A stretch of 5,681 bases of DNA, taken from assembly GCA_025928125.1 (NCBI GenBank), contig JAICKD010000261.1, forward strand, positions 1-5,681, in the 5' to 3' direction. The notes beneath the pieces are model-generated. The model was not told the DNA's origin. It was given only the letters and a program-made list of their open reading frames with translations, and did no database searches. This document shows, in pieces, positions 5,229 through 5,681 of the stretch. A program made the translations under genes and the position numbers. Each line of letters starts with the position of its first letter. Position 1 is the stretch's first letter. This DNA is from Ktedonobacterales bacterium. Its GTDB lineage: Bacteria > Chloroflexota > Ktedonobacteria > Ktedonobacterales > JADMIN01.

Positions 5229-5681
5229 ATGCAGACCGTGGTGATGCCCAAGATGGGCGACACGATGGAGGAAGGCAAAATCCTCCGCTGGATCAAGCGC
5301 GAGGGCGATACCGTGCAGAAGGGTGACGCGCTGGCGGAGATCGAGACGGACAAGGTCAATATCGAGGCCGAGGCGTTCGCTGCGGGTGTCTTGCGCAAGA
5401 TCATCGCGCAGGAAGGCGAGAGCATTCCGATTGGCCAGCCCATCGCGCTGATTGGCAAGGCCGATGAGCCACTTCCCAACGAGGCCGCTACGGCTGCCAA
5501 ACCCGCCAAAGCCGCCAGCAAACAGGCGCAGGCGAACGGCACAGCCGCGACCGCGACGCCCACCAGCGTGGCGAGAACTGCGGTTGCCGAGCCACCAGCG
5601 CCGGAAACGACAGGCGCGGGTCAGAACGGGCAGAACGGCGGGCGCACCTTCATCAGTCCGCTGGCGCGCCACATCGCCGCC
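5229..5681 (+). CDS. pdhC: Dihydrolipoamide acyltransferase (E2), N-terminal part, cut by the window end
   Basis: The frame runs open from ATG at 5229 to the last base, giving 151 residues of what is usually a protein of more than 400. Residues 1-78 are a single lipoyl domain: MPKMGDTMEEGKILRW (6-21), GDTVQKGDALAEIETDKVNIE (26-46), with Lys42 in the ETDK motif as the lipoylation site, and GQPIALIG (69-76). Residues 80-138 form a flexible Ala/Pro/Thr-rich linker, ending with a GQNGQNGG run. RTFISPLARHIAA (139-151) is the start of the peripheral subunit-binding domain that docks E1 or E3. The catalytic domain with its HxxxDG motif would lie beyond the window. E2 transfers the acyl group from lipoamide to CoA and forms the complex core. 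AAGGGA (5215-5220) lies eight bases before the ATG. Family (acetyl- versus branched-chain) cannot be fixed without the catalytic domain. Confidence 0.92.
   Translation, partial: MQTVVMPKMGDTMEEGKILRWIKREGDTVQKGDALAEIETDKVNIEAEAFAAGVLRKIIAQEGESIPIGQPIALIGKADEPLPNEAATAAKPAKAASKQAQANGTAATATPTSVARTAVAEPPAPETTGAGQNGQNGGRTFISPLARHIAA

Noticed and set aside
4689..5672. Long open frame of 327 residues on the minus strand
   Set aside because: It lies entirely antisense to the E1 beta and E2 genes, whose motifs are unmistakable. Its product is Arg/His/Leu-rich with no family resemblance, as expected for an antisense frame in GC-rich DNA.

Overview
The window is ordinary chromosomal housekeeping DNA from a moderately GC-rich bacterium (I estimate about 60% GC). 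The protein features fit Chloroflexota best, for example a Ktedonobacteria-like or Thermomicrobia-like lineage. The clues are a Thermus/Chloroflexota-style seven-iron ferredoxin, a class 2 dihydroorotate dehydrogenase directly behind a pyrE-like tail, and a two-subunit (alpha/beta) E1 operon. This placement rests on remembered family resemblance, not on a search, and is moderate at best.

Layout. Bases 1-135 are the 3' end of a gene whose product looks like the C-terminus of orotate phosphoribosyltransferase. Six bases later comes pyrD (142-1245), so the left edge is the end of a pyrimidine-biosynthesis operon. A short gap with a good sigma70-type promoter (TTGCCT-17-TAGAAT) leads to an unrecognised protein with about five membrane segments (1332-1790). 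A 233-base gap carries an extended -10 promoter and a leader of roughly 100 bases for secG (2024-2266, GTG start). SecG is followed by a run of stable hairpins that ends in a clear intrinsic terminator (2409-2438).

On the minus strand lies a seven-iron ferredoxin gene (2544-2792) with its own near-consensus promoter (GTGACA-17-TATGAT). It is transcribed away from an alpha/beta-type 2-oxoacid dehydrogenase operon: E1 alpha (3112-4149), E1 beta (4212-5210) and the start of the lipoyl-bearing E2 (5229 to the window end). The 319-base divergent region between ferredoxin and E1 alpha holds the most unusual non-coding signals seen here. These are copies of ACAGCAGCA spaced at about one or more helical turns, and a GC-rich leader whose last perfect hairpin abuts the E1 alpha ribosome binding site.

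How the genes work together. PyrE and PyrD act in de novo UMP synthesis. SecG is part of the SecYEG protein-export channel. E1 alpha, E1 beta and E2 form most of a pyruvate dehydrogenase-type complex that makes acetyl-CoA; E3 would be further downstream or elsewhere. The ferredoxin is a low-potential electron carrier. No mobile element, CRISPR array, tRNA, rRNA or defence system was seen. No wholly new system is evident; the points worth checking are the non-coding structures and the orphan membrane protein.
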